Shown here piece after piece: positions 24,860-34,600 of a stretch of 49,018 nt of DNA (position 1 is the first letter of the stretch; the number at the start of each line of letters is the position of its first letter). Both the position numbers and the translations under genes were made by a program. The notes beneath the pieces are model-generated. The model made no database searches and was not told the origin of the DNA. It saw only the letters and a program-made list of their open reading frames with translations. Source of the stretch: an uncultured bacterium (GTDB taxonomy: Bacteria > Verrucomicrobiota > Kiritimatiellia > RFP12 > UBA1067); NCBI GenBank assembly GCA_902779075.1, contig CACZAK010000017.1, positions 1 through 49,018 of the forward strand, read 5' to 3'.

Positions 24860-26485
24860 CTACTTTTTCTCCGCCGCTTTCTTTTCAGCTATGAGGTCGG
24901 GCGCTATTACGATGCGGACGAGAGCGCGAGCAACTTCTGGCGAAAACAATTTGACTACCGTTTCTTCGTGAAAGCCCAGAACTTGATTACCGATTTCGAT
25001 AGGATCACTATTTCTGCTAGGGCCCTTCATGATAATCTCCTTTGAATCAGCGCTGTCCGCCGCAATACACCATAATGAAGGAGGAATGATAAGTGCAGAT
25101 ATACCCCAGTACCCACTCTTACTTTTCGACGCATCAAAGACCTTAAATCCCTGAAAGTCAGCAGGATTTAGCTTTTGGGCCTTTATATCTGCGAGGCGCG
25201 TTGACGACCTATCATGTTTCAGAGCATATTTTATTTCCGCTTCCGTTGGCAGTCTGAATACATAACCTGCAGGAAGAATCGCCCCATATTTTTTGTTGAA
25301 CTCCGACATTAATTCCGCTATATCCTGGAATTTCACAATCGGTAGAACCGGATCGTTTGGGAAAGCTTGTTCGAGTTTTCTGGCTGCACCGGCCATTTTT
25401 TCATCATGGCGAAATGCGTTATACTGGGCTGCAGTCAAGAACATCTTTGACATCCAAAATGGGCGGGTGATACTAACCGTGTAGCCTGTAGCATGTGCCC
25501 ATCGTACACCATACTTTCTAACCATGCGAAACGATCCCGGCGGACAGGCACAGAACGTCATGTCCACTCCTTCTGCGAGTTTAAGTGTGCGTTCAAGCGG
25601 CGGCTTGAAATCCGCCGGAAACGTCCATTTCTCTAAACGCTGCCCAAATGCATCCACCACAGTTCCAACAATCCCCACAAGCATGTCATCGCCGTACCCT
25701 TTCACCTCGTCGACGCACCTCTGCGCCTTAACCTTAACAAGTCCGTTGGCGTCGCCGGAATTGATCGCCTCGGCGTAGATTGCGGCTGCGTGGCGCTTGA
25801 ACGCCTTCTGCAGCTCCACGTCGCCGTTGGCCGGATAAGACCACCAGAAGTCTGCGATGGCGTTCTTCGGCATCTTTCCCTCGCCCTTCTCCGCCTTGGC
25901 GACCTCAGCGGCCTTGGGGTTGTCGCCCTTCGCGAACTCGTCAAGCGCCTTGGGCCAGTCTCCGAAATAGGCGTGGTGTTCCGCTATCGCGACATGAAGC
26001 TCGCGAAGGCTAGGCCGTCTCTTCGACTTCGCAATCGCAGCCTTAAGTTCATCCTTGTGGCGGATGTACGTCTTAATGTCGTTGAGGAGGCGGTAAAGCT
26101 GCCCCCCCCTGCTTTTCGATATGTTGCGGAGCGAGGATTCAATCATGTCTGCCATGTTCTCAGGCGGAATGTCGGGGATGGTGGTTTTTAGAGTCTTGAG
26201 GACGCTAATCGCCTCGTCGAACGCGCCATGTCCAACGTAGAGCGTAAACGAGCCCTTTAGCAGCAGCATCTTCGCCGCGTCGGACTCCGCCTTCTCCGCA
26301 AGCGCAATAGCCGCCTGGGCAACGTCCGCGCGGGTCTTCTTACCCGCCTTGAACGCATCCAATTCCGGGCGCATTAGTTCCTGGACAAGTCCTTCGACTT
26401 GCTTGATTTCCTGTTTGGTTGGCATTGCCGTCAGCGACGTCGCAACTGCCGCCAGGGTCAACATCACTACTGATTTGATTTTCAT
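24860..26485 (-). CDS. Secreted FGE/SUMF1-like protein with helical N-terminal half
   Basis: 541 residues. Signal peptide MKIKSVVMLTLAAVATSLTA. Residues 25-270 are charged and helical (KTRADVAQAAIALAEKAESDAAKMLLLKGSF reads like TPR-type helices). Residues ~300-520 follow the FGE-sulfatase outline in a divergent form: FCACPPGSFRM, ITRPFWMSKMFLTAAQYNAFRHDE, YVFRLPTEAEIKYALKHD, and YWGISALIIPPSLWCIAAD in place of the usual YDMHGNVWEW. The usual terminal RGGSW...GFR block is not clear, so catalytic activity is doubtful and a binding role is more likely. AAGGAG precedes the ATG. Upstream partner of the kinase-FGE fusion, in the same operon. Confidence 0.75.
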   Translation of the reverse strand: MKIKSVVMLTLAAVATSLTAMPTKQEIKQVEGLVQELMRPELDAFKAGKKTRADVAQAAIALAEKAESDAAKMLLLKGSFTLYVGHGAFDEAISVLKTLKTTIPDIPPENMADMIESSLRNISKSRGGQLYRLLNDIKTYIRHKDELKAAIAKSKRRPSLRELHVAIAEHHAYFGDWPKALDEFAKGDNPKAAEVAKAEKGEGKMPKNAIADFWWSYPANGDVELQKAFKRHAAAIYAEAINSGDANGLVKVKAQRCVDEVKGYGDDMLVGIVGTVVDAFGQRLEKWTFPADFKPPLERTLKLAEGVDMTFCACPPGSFRMVRKYGVRWAHATGYTVSITRPFWMSKMFLTAAQYNAFRHDEKMAGAARKLEQAFPNDPVLPIVKFQDIAELMSEFNKKYGAILPAGYVFRLPTEAEIKYALKHDRSSTRLADIKAQKLNPADFQGFKVFDASKSKSGYWGISALIIPPSLWCIAADSADSKEIIMKGPSRNSDPIEIGNQVLGFHEETVVKLFSPEVARALVRIVIAPDLIAEKKAAEKK

Positions 26486-26515
26486 TTTGTCTCCTTGTCT
26501 GTTCTTTTACATCTG

Positions 26516-26683
26516 TTACAGTTCGATGAAGTGGATCGTCTTGCCGGACTGCCGTGCGGCGTGAAGCACGAAGTAGCTGCGCTGCTCGACGATGCGCATG
26601 ATGCCCGGCAGTCGTTCAAGCGCCGGGAGCACGTAGCGCTCGTCGGGGAAACACGGCCACGCGATGTTGAAACACTTCTCCAT
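26516..26683 (-). pseudogene. Internally deleted AAA-ATPase remnant (55 codons, keeps Walker A)
   Basis: ATG 26683 starts MEKCFNIAWPCFPDERY and runs through RIVEQRSYFVLHAARQSGKT, a P-loop typical of a common AAA-like ATPase family, then ends IHFIEL and TAA. Intact family members are several hundred residues long. The tail after the deletion, ATCG-n-n-CTGTA..AGATGT, is shared with the copy at 20122. The remnant keeps its leaderless promoter and is followed by AAGGAG of the FGE-like gene, so it probably acts as that operon's leader. Confidence 0.7.
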
Positions 26684-26690
26684 GGCACTT

Positions 26691-26696
26691 ATTATA
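26691..26696 (-). promoter_or_regulatory. Leaderless promoter of the second ATPase remnant
   Basis: TATAAT on the minus strand, exactly 7 nt before the ATG at 26683; likely also drives the FGE-like protein and kinase genes downstream. Confidence 0.6.
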
Positions 26697-26746
26697 CACT
26701 ATTTCCTAACAGCACGCAATGTCGAACTGCCTGCATAATGGTCGCA

Positions 26747-27258
26747 GGGCGCATCTGCGTTTTTCACCATGCGTTTTGAGATTGGAAACAACCAAAACAA
26801 CTGGTAAAAACAACTTTGAGAGGGGCGTGCGGGCTAACTCGCCCGCGCATCTACCCATCTATGTTTGCAAGAATCTTGATATAATTGTATCGTTTTTGAG
26901 TGGACTATGGGCACGGGCGAGTTAGCCCGCGCGCCAAAGGCAAGTTGTTTTAGACCTAAAAAACGCAGTTGAACAAGCCCTTCTTATTTCTATTAGCCGC
27001 AAAGAACGCAAAGAGCGCAAAGAATGGGTGTTTTTATTGATTATACATGCCGTTTATCCTGTATGGCAATTCACCCAATTGATGAAAACTAAAAACAGAA
27101 GCCAGATCTGGATAATTCGAAATACACAACCAATTATAATATACTTTGCGATCTTTGCGTTCTTTGCGGCTAAAAGCTAGAATCCAACTGCGACGTTTAG
27201 GTTAAATAGTTGTTTCCAATTATCAGAAGGCTCGGCGGTGAATTACGCAGATGCGCCC
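26747..27258. repeat. Nested inverted-repeat element, possibly MITE-like
   Basis: Outer ends GGGCGCATCTGCGT (26747-26760) and its exact reverse complement (27245-27258) continue inward with partial similarity to TTGGAAACAAC and GTTGTTTCCAA. Inside lie a 22-bp inverted pair (26824-26845/26914-26935, one mismatch, core GGGCTAACTCGCCC) flanked by AAAACAACTT/AAGTTGTTTT, and a 29-bp pair (26994-27022/27145-27173, one mismatch, built of GCAAAGA-type units). No transposase or other ORF is seen. It may be short palindromic elements inserted near or into each other. Confidence 0.65.
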
Positions 27259-27361
27259 ATGGTCGCATCTGCATTGATGTACACCTTGCATAGCACTGCT
27301 GTTCATTCACAATATGGTCTTTTGCATTTATTGTCTGACGAAATTATCCTTCTATTCTGAC

Positions 27362-27472
27362 TTAATACATAATGAGGTCAGACCTAATACACAATTAGGT
27401 CTGACCTAATACATGATAAGGTCTGACCTAATACACGATAAGGTCTGACCAAATACACAATTAGGTCTGACC
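27362..27472. repeat. 22-bp iteron array with palindromic cores
   Basis: Five head-to-tail units of 22 bp (27362, 27384, 27406, 27428, 27450) read (C/T)(T/A)AATACA followed by a variable AT-rich 5-mer and AGGTCTGAC. Each junction forms GGTCTGACC or GGTCAGACC, a 9-bp interrupted palindrome repeated every 22 bp, about two helical turns. There are no unique spacers, so it is not a CRISPR. It lies in a stretch without genes; a multi-site protein-binding array is the natural reading. Confidence 0.85.
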
Positions 27473-27729
27473 AGAATGTTGATATCCTTTGACCATTAAA
27501 TTCAATGCTCTATAAGCAAGAGATCAGCCGCTTGACTGTGCAAGTGTTTTGGGAGGGGCGCGCCCCGTCGCGCCCGCCTCGCAAAGGTTTTACAACTGGC
27601 CCAGCAAAGCCCTCCCCCCTACTTTGCTTTAAATCCTCTGCACCTTCTTTGCGTATCCTCAGCACGATATGATAAAATGCTTTACACTATGAAAAGTCGC
27701 TCACATACCATTCATTCCTGAAACAACAA
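27473..27729. other. Gene-free stretch after the iterons
   Basis: No supported gene. It contains a GGGGCGCGCCCC palindrome within a GC-rich patch (about 27552-27575), pyrimidine-rich sequence near 27610, and a ten-codon frame at 27689 (MKSRSHTIHS) that I do not regard as real. Confidence 0.4.
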
Positions 27730-27760
27730 ACACCCCCGCACGCAAAACGCACGGGGGTGT
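27730..27760 (-). terminator. Terminator of the first giant repeat protein
   Basis: Arms ACACCCCCG and CGGGGGTGT (27730-27738 and 27752-27760) form a strong stem; on the minus strand the following bases are T-rich (TTGTTGTTTC). It lies 33 nt after the stop codon at 27793. Confidence 0.75.
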
Positions 27761-27792
27761 CTTGTTTACTGTACAACAACAGTTGCGAGGAA

Positions 27793-30700
27793 TTACCTGA
27801 TTCGAATCAGAAGCGACTGGGCACCGACCTTGAGGCCGTTAGCTGTCGCAGTGACCTTCAGTTTCTTCTCCACGCCACCGATCTTGGTGGTAAACGTGGC
27901 ACCTGAAATATCAGGCCTACTGCCAGTCGTGATGACCATGCATTTCCCCGCGCCTTCCGGCAACTCAATCGTGATGGCACCCGTAGCCGTCAGGCTTCCG
28001 CTCACTTCAAGGGGATCGGAGATGTCGTTCACCTTGATCGTCGCACCGTCCGTGAGCGTCAGGTTGCCCGTGAGCGTCCCCGTGCCGCCGAACGTACCCG
28101 CAACCGTCGTCGCACCCTTCCAGGTACCCGTGAGGTTCACCTTCGCGTCGGCTTCAACGGTAAGAGTTTGAGCTTTGACCTGATTGCCGGAAAGGGTCAA
28201 CGTTCCAGCGGCAGACGCACCAGGAGCTACTGTAAGCCCCTTGATACGATCCTGCCCATCCGAGACAACTATTCCGCTCCATTCAGTATCTTGAGATTGA
28301 ATAACTCGCAAGTAACGCGCACCGCTTCCATAGTTACCTTGAAGATTCTTAGTCCCAGCAAGACTTCCAACTGAATAGGTAAGCGCACGCGAAAGCAGGA
28401 TATCCCCAGCCTGTTCATTGACTAGCGTCACAGTAGTCGGGAAATTATTGGTTGAAAGTGCGCGCCAGCCAGTACCGTCATACTTGAGGGTGCCAGTACC
28501 TTTAATGCGCGCATAATCAGTGTCCGTCTCAGTTTCTGTGCCATTGCCCGTGCTGGTCAAGGTGAACACGCCATTGTCGGTCGTGGTTATACTCGTACCA
28601 CCGCCGAATCGGGCAAGACCGTCGGCCTTCAACTCGCCATCCACAACAATGTTGCCAACAGCCCAAAATGCCGTGTTAACAGAAGGAACCGTGATGGTTG
28701 CATTGCTGCTGACATAGATTTGCCCTTTGACAAAATCTGGATTCGCAGTTCCAAAGACAACCATCTTAGCGTTGAGTCCAATGTACCCAGCGTATTCAGA
28801 ACCATCCTCTATGACAATCCTCGACGTTGCGGACTGATCTGGAGCTGTGATATAACCACCATTGCTAATCAATTTCTTAAAAGTAAATGCTTCACCACTA
28901 ATACCGTTGTTGATTGTCAACGTTCCTGCGAGGTTTACCGGCACATTGCATGTTTCGTTGCCGAGCCAACCAGTGATAGTACCAAGCTTGATAACAGAAC
29001 CAGCATTGCCGTAGCTGTTGAAATCAAGGTAGGTACCCGTGAAACCAGTTGCACGGCCAACCATATCGGTAACATCGTTGATCTCCACTGTCCCCTGCCA
29101 GTCAGCATTTGTCCACCAAGCCTCACCCGTAGGAGACGGTGCACGACCGGTGAAGACCACCGTGCCGGAGCCGGAGATGGCACTAGTCGCCGAGGCTGCC
29201 GTAATTGATCCGTTCACATTCAATGTGCCATTCACAACAAACCCATTTTTTTCTGCGTTCCACGTCTTACCGGATGCAATAGTCGCCGTAGCACCTGCAA
29301 CAACAGTAATTGACCCCTGCGCTGGTGATAGGGATTCGCCATCTCCGATAATGACGCGCAATGTGCGGTTAGCAAGGTTGATTGCCCCAGTAAACTCAGA
29401 AGCATCCTTGAATATATAGCGCTGAGCAATATCCTTTGTCTGGACACCAAGTGTACCGGAACCAGTCAATCTGGCGAAAATCGTCTTTCCGTTAGTTGAC
29501 CACCCATTATTAACGGAAAATGCATAAGATCCAGTATCATTCTGAAGATCAAGCGTTCCTACGCAAGTCTTGGTGTTATCGCCATTGTTGAAATATCCGG
29601 TGCACATCGACAGACGCAGTGTAGATCTCGCGTTTGCAAACTCCCCTGGGTCAAGTCCGGCAATTGCATAATTCTTCAGCCACACCGTGCCGATCCAGTT
29701 GTCTGAATCAGTCCATCCCTTGCCAGCCACAGGAAGCGAGTTGTTGTACACAACCGTACCGGTGCCCTTGAAGGTCGTGCCGTCGAGGCGGTCGGCGTTG
29801 ACGTTGAGAACAACATCCTTGGCGACATCGATGGTGGTGGCGGTAATCTTCGCGGAACCGTCGAGAGTGAGCGTGCCACTGCCGACTACGTAAACAGTGC
29901 CCGACAGCGTCTTCGCCTCGCTGACCGTGTAGGTCGTATCGTTCACGACGGGAATCACCAAATCAACGCCCTCGACCACATCTGGGATATACTCGACAAT
30001 CTGGATAGCCGCGATGCAACCACGAGCCGTCCCATCCTTGTGCCCAACCACGGTGAGCGTCGGGCCGATGATTACAGCCGACACAAGAACGTTGGTGCCT
30101 TCAGCAATCGGCTCGGCCGAGTCCTGTGCGCCAGCATTGCCCCAGGCCGTGGTACCTTCGGTAAGCGCGTCGTTAACATACGTGTAATTCTTGCCGTTGA
30201 TGGTGATGTAACCAAAACTGGCACCCCCCGTGTCAGTGGCGGTATAGACGACCACGCGATACTTTTCAAACGGAATTCCGCTGACGGTGACAGTGGGGGT
30301 CGGATTGCCGGCATTCTCGTCGATGTAACCGTGGCGAAGATCAGACGCCGCCGTGAGGCTGGCGCAAGAATAACTGCCGCGCGTACCTGAAATAGTGACG
30401 CTTGCCGCCGTTGCGAATGTAGCACCAGTAGAATCTGCGGCGTTCAACGCCGAAAGCGAACCGTTGCTACCAGTAAGATTGTTCCATGAAGTGCCAGGAA
30501 TGGCATATTCGCCGAGACCGACATCGGCACTGGTCGTAAGGCCGTTAGCAGCGCCGGACGTGAAGTTGATGTTGATGGAGGGCTTGTAAACGGTAGGTGG
30601 CGGCATGTTGTCGGGATCACCGTCAACCCAATAAAGAACGATACCAGTGGTAGTCTGGACGAGTTCGCACGTGCCAACCGCGTCAGCAGTCGTAAGAGTT

Positions 30701-31494
30701 GTCGCACCGGACGTAACCGTGGCAAGATGCGCGTCATAGCTCAAGTCCTCCAAGTCCCCACCGACAGTAGTGAAGCGCTTGATCGTCGCATCGGCCGTAA
30801 AGGTCTTGGTAGTGCCAGAGCCGAACGTCACAAGCGTCTTGGAAGCCACCTGCAAAGTGCCAGAAAGCGTGATATCCGCCTGCTTGATCACCTGCGCGTT
30901 GGCAACCGTGATGTCACCGCCATAAACGACGGTGCCAGTGCCCTTGAGATAATACCAGAAAGGCAAAGAGGTGTTACTTGCCGCCGTAAGCCCAGCAGAC
31001 CAGGTAATGCCGCCGGCGTTGGCAGACGAGAGCTTGAAAGGCGCGGAATCGCTGCCTTCCAGCTGATTACCAGCGAAGGAGGCAATCGTAATCGAGGAGG
31101 TCTCGTCCGCCGTCAGCCAGCAACCGACAGAACCCGCCTGAATCTTGTTGATTCCGCCCGACCAGGTGACCGCCGCGCCATTGTACGCACCCACGCGCAG
31201 AGTCCAGCCGTCAATCGCGGTAGAGGTAGAAACCGTCTTGCCATCGACAAGCGCTGGACTGTAGGTCGTGGTGATGAACGGCGTCGTCGAAGTATCCCAG
31301 TTGGCCGCGTCATTCCATTCTGCATTTTCACCGGTGAAGATGTTTTCGTATGTTTCCGTTTCGCCGGTGACGGGATTCGTCATGTCTGTAGTCTCACTGC
31401 CCCCTGCGGCAGAGGCAGTAGGGGTGAAGAACACGGCGGCAATTGCCGTAGCGGCAATGCGCGTCAACGCCCCTTTAAGCAGTTTTTTCTTCAT
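27793..31494 (-). CDS. Giant secreted beta-strand-repeat surface protein
   Basis: 1233 residues. A lysine-led signal peptide (MKKKLLKGALTRIAATAIAAVFFTPTASAA) is followed by Thr/Ser/Gly/Val-rich beta repeats like autotransporter-associated strands (GTGTVVYGGDITVANAQV, GSGTLTLDGSAKI, GTGTVVYNNSLP, GSGTVVFTGR). Residues ~315-500 form a separate domain with VSGIPFEKYRVVVYTATD, INGKNYTY and ARGCIAAIQI that also occurs in the next protein. There is no C-terminal beta-barrel, so it is not a classical autotransporter; the chain ends LLIRIR. Probably a surface or matrix protein. Start has AAGGA 6 nt upstream; the leader RNA is conserved with the next gene. Low GC compared with the radical SAM operon. 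Confidence 0.8.
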   Translation of the reverse strand: MKKKLLKGALTRIAATAIAAVFFTPTASAAGGSETTDMTNPVTGETETYENIFTGENAEWNDAANWDTSTTPFITTTYSPALVDGKTVSTSTAIDGWTLRVGAYNGAAVTWSGGINKIQAGSVGCWLTADETSSITIASFAGNQLEGSDSAPFKLSSANAGGITWSAGLTAASNTSLPFWYYLKGTGTVVYGGDITVANAQVIKQADITLSGTLQVASKTLVTFGSGTTKTFTADATIKRFTTVGGDLEDLSYDAHLATVTSGATTLTTADAVGTCELVQTTTGIVLYWVDGDPDNMPPPTVYKPSININFTSGAANGLTTSADVGLGEYAIPGTSWNNLTGSNGSLSALNAADSTGATFATAASVTISGTRGSYSCASLTAASDLRHGYIDENAGNPTPTVTVSGIPFEKYRVVVYTATDTGGASFGYITINGKNYTYVNDALTEGTTAWGNAGAQDSAEPIAEGTNVLVSAVIIGPTLTVVGHKDGTARGCIAAIQIVEYIPDVVEGVDLVIPVVNDTTYTVSEAKTLSGTVYVVGSGTLTLDGSAKITATTIDVAKDVVLNVNADRLDGTTFKGTGTVVYNNSLPVAGKGWTDSDNWIGTVWLKNYAIAGLDPGEFANARSTLRLSMCTGYFNNGDNTKTCVGTLDLQNDTGSYAFSVNNGWSTNGKTIFARLTGSGTLGVQTKDIAQRYIFKDASEFTGAINLANRTLRVIIGDGESLSPAQGSITVVAGATATIASGKTWNAEKNGFVVNGTLNVNGSITAASATSAISGSGTVVFTGRAPSPTGEAWWTNADWQGTVEINDVTDMVGRATGFTGTYLDFNSYGNAGSVIKLGTITGWLGNETCNVPVNLAGTLTINNGISGEAFTFKKLISNGGYITAPDQSATSRIVIEDGSEYAGYIGLNAKMVVFGTANPDFVKGQIYVSSNATITVPSVNTAFWAVGNIVVDGELKADGLARFGGGTSITTTDNGVFTLTSTGNGTETETDTDYARIKGTGTLKYDGTGWRALSTNNFPTTVTLVNEQAGDILLSRALTYSVGSLAGTKNLQGNYGSGARYLRVIQSQDTEWSGIVVSDGQDRIKGLTVAPGASAAGTLTLSGNQVKAQTLTVEADAKVNLTGTWKGATTVAGTFGGTGTLTGNLTLTDGATIKVNDISDPLEVSGSLTATGAITIELPEGAGKCMVITTGSRPDISGATFTTKIGGVEKKLKVTATANGLKVGAQSLLIRIR

Positions 31495-31518
31495 TATTTT
31501 TCCTTTTTAGGTTTGTGC

Positions 31519-31566
31519 TGCCTCGCGAACACCATAGCCACCGGACAATGGGGCGCAAAGGTAGAC
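31519..31566 (-). ncRNA. Conserved structured 5' leader of the first giant protein
   Basis: The RNA begins within a few bases of the expected start site and its first ~45 nt match the leader of the gene at 36490 at about 40 of 45 positions, whereas flanking sequence is unrelated. Pieces CTACCTTTGCGCCCCATTGT and CGCGAGG are identical. CCTTTGCG can pair with CGCGAGG as a closing stem. A GGC/GTT pairing here is GGC/GCC in the other copy. Candidate cis-regulatory RNA. Confidence 0.6.
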
Positions 31567-31569
31567 TAT

Positions 31570-31575
31570 ATTATA
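31570..31575 (-). promoter_or_regulatory. Promoter of the first giant protein
   Basis: Minus-strand ATGGTATAAT, a TG-n extended -10 preceded by AAATT. Expected start near 31563, at the edge of the conserved leader. Confidence 0.65.
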
Positions 31576-31625
31576 CCATAATTTCCCCGCCAAACGCCAT
31601 CTGGTGGAAAATATTTTAAATTTTT

Positions 31626-31663
31626 GTCTCCCCTCGTATGGCGGATGTACCACGAGGGGAGAC
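31626..31663 (-). terminator. Strong hairpin after the second giant protein
   Basis: Perfect 12-bp arms GTCTCCCCTCGT and ACGAGGGGAGAC with a 14-nt loop lie 34 nt after the stop at 31697. On the minus strand the tail is AT-rich (AAAAATTTAAAATATTTT) rather than a pure U tract, so termination efficiency is uncertain. Confidence 0.6.
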
Positions 31664-31696
31664 AACAAGCGTACAACAGCAAGTTGTAGCGCTCCG

Positions 31697-34600
31697 CTAC
31701 CTGATGAAGATCGCAATTGGGGGCGGCATGAATCGCTTGTATAGCGTCTTGACATCGCCCGGCATCAGTGCGGCGTCGTAGATGCGCCAGTCGTCGAGAT
31801 CGAAACCATCGGACAAAAGTGCGTTATAGTTCTTGGCCGTCCCGTGGATTGAGCCGAACTGGCCCTGCTGTCCGATTGCGGACGGGAGAACCGTATCGAC
31901 GGACGCCGAAAGGCCGTCCACGTAAAGCGTCGTCCCGTAGCCGTTCGCCACGATTGCAACGAAGTGCCACTTCCCGATCAGGTTGTCGATTCCCGTCACG
32001 GAGACTACTTCGCTGCCGTTTCCGCCGGAACCGCCCTGGTTTGCCCACGCGACGACGGAGAGCGTCGTGGAATCCTTGGCGATCAGCGCCATGCCGTCAT
32101 ACCAGCCGCTGCCGAGGTTCCAAAGAATCGTATTGTTGGCCTCATTGAGCTTCAATGCCGAAACTGCCGTCATCTCTCCGGCGTAGAACGGCGACTTGCT
32201 GGCCGTATTGGTATCATACCACGGCTTTGCGCTTGACGTGAAACTGCCGGCCATGCCATCCCTGCCGCGGACAAACGCGGGGTTGAGGTTGCCGAAGTTG
32301 TAGAGCGAATCGGCGGCGATCGAATTGGCCGCATTGAAGTCGTAGTGCAGGAACGGCTGGGGGATCGCCGCGTGGAACGTCGCGGTCACGGTGTTGCCGC
32401 TGATGGAAGTCGTGAAGCGTCCACCCGCCGCGACAGTGATCGCCTCCGAAGTAAGCGTCGTCCCGGACGGTGCGGTGAAGAGCGTCAACACCTGCCCGTT
32501 GGAAAGGCCAGCCGGGTCGATGTTCGCCGTAGTGACCTTTGGCAAGGGACTCGCCGGGAGGTGCCAGTCTGTCGCCGTCACGCCGGCGCTCGCAGTCGGC
32601 TGGAACGTCAGGCTGCCGATGGCGGAGGGCGCGACACCGGCCTGCAGCTCCGATCCGCCCTTCACGATGACATTGACGCCCGCAAGATTGCTGGCAACGT
32701 GGACAAGGCCCAGTTTCGCGCCGTCCACGACAAGCGTTCCCGTCGTCGCCGTTCCGCTCGCCGTGTTGGCGGTGACAATCGGGAAGTTACCCGCGCCCGA
32801 CACGGTCAGCGTATGGCCGTTGAGCGCAAGCACTGATGCGGCGTGCCCGGAGTTGACGAGACCCCAGCCGCTGTCGGCCTTCACCATCGCATCCGCAGTG
32901 AGCGTGAGCGATGCCGTCTGGCGGCTGGTCGCCCCCATTTCCGCCCCGGAGTTGAAGAGCGCGCCCGAATAGACGCCGTTGTTCAACACGCCTTTGCCGG
33001 CGATCGTAATCGCGTAGCACGTGTCCTTGGTGCCGTTCAAGTCGAGGCTGCCGCCGTCCTCGACGGTAATCCGCGCGAGATTGCCGATGGCCTGTCCATA
33101 TCTGTTCGGACCGAAGCCGGTCGCCGTCGTCGTCCGTGCCGTGCCGGACTTGACGGTCAGTCCGCCAGAGAACGTGTTGTTGCCGCCGAACGTGACGTTG
33201 CCGTACGTTTCAACCGCGCCCGCGCCGGAGATGACGGAACTCTCGGTCCTGTCCCTCAGGCGGAGGACGGTTCCCGAATCAAGGACGATGCTTGTAGCCG
33301 ACACCTTAGAATTGGGCGCAAGCGTAGCGCCGCCGCTCAAATACAGCGTGCCGACCGTAAAGGACCCTTCACCCGAGAACTCGACAACGCCTGAACCGGA
33401 GACCGTGAGGGTCGCCGCCTCGTATGTGCCCGAAATCGTCAGCGCGGCGTCCCCGGTCACCTTGATCGCCGTATCCTGCGTTGACTCAGGCAGACCGAAC
33501 GTCCAGTTGGCTGCCGTGTCGAAAGCTAGGTCGGACGCAACGTTCCAGGTGTTGACGGGCGGCTTGATCGTGATCGTGCCCGCCTCGGCGTCATACTCGA
33601 CAGTCGCGCCGGAAAGGACGGTCGTGCCGTCGGTATCGTAGAGGATGACGGAGGTGGGATTGGACGCCACCTTGAGAACAGGCACGTCCACCTTGCTCGT
33701 CATTGCAACCGCAAGAGCGCCGTCCGCGTCAACGGAGATTTCGCCTTCTGGACGGTTTGTGCCGACATTGAGCGTGACGCCAGCGCCCGCCGAGATCCCG
33801 CCGGAACCGCTGATCGCGCCGGTAAGCGAGACGGTCGTCGCGGAAACATCGCTCGCCTTCGTGAACGAAAGCACCGTGCCGGACGCGATCGTGACTGGCT
33901 GTGAAACTGGCAGCGTCGCGTCGGACGCGCGGATTTCGGAGTTGGCGTTCACATTGACGCCAATGGTCGTCGAACCGTAGCTCGTGATGCCGGAAGTTCC
34001 AAGGACGAGAAGTCCGCCGTTCAGGTTCAGCCGGTTCGTTCCCGAAGCGCTGGCCGACGCCTTGATGCCCTTTGCGGTGAACGTGCCGCCGTCGATGTTG
34101 ATTGACTGGTTGTTGGCCGTCTTGCCGACGAGAACCTGGCACGTGGCGTTGAATGCGGCGGAATCCTGGATGATGAACGTGCTCGGGCCGTTCCAGTGTC
34201 CGAACATGACGGAGGCCTGGTTGGAGTCCACGTCGCTTGTTCCGGTCACATTCACCACCGAGTTGTCCTTGAGTATGAACATCGCGCTACGTCCTGCTGC
34301 GCCCTGGGAAAGCACGAAGGACTGCGGGTTGCCCGAATTCACGCCGGCGGTCAGGACGGACTGTCCGGAGACGACGTAGGTAGCGGCGCCCACGCCAAGA
34401 CTGGTCGAGTAGGTCGCGGTGGCATTTGTGAACACCACGGTCGTCGCCGTCGAGCTGTCCGAGGCGGACAGGTAGTACGTGTCGCCCGCCGTTCCGTCCA
34501 GCACGGCGGAACCGCCGTTGTGGCCGATGGCGACGCTTGCCTCCTGGCTCCCAGCGCCGGCCATGTAGGTGTTGCCGTAGATGGACGAGGCGACGGACGG

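Noticed and set aside
27362..27472. CRISPR array
   Set aside because: The units are contiguous 22-bp repeats without unique spacers, and no cas gene is present.
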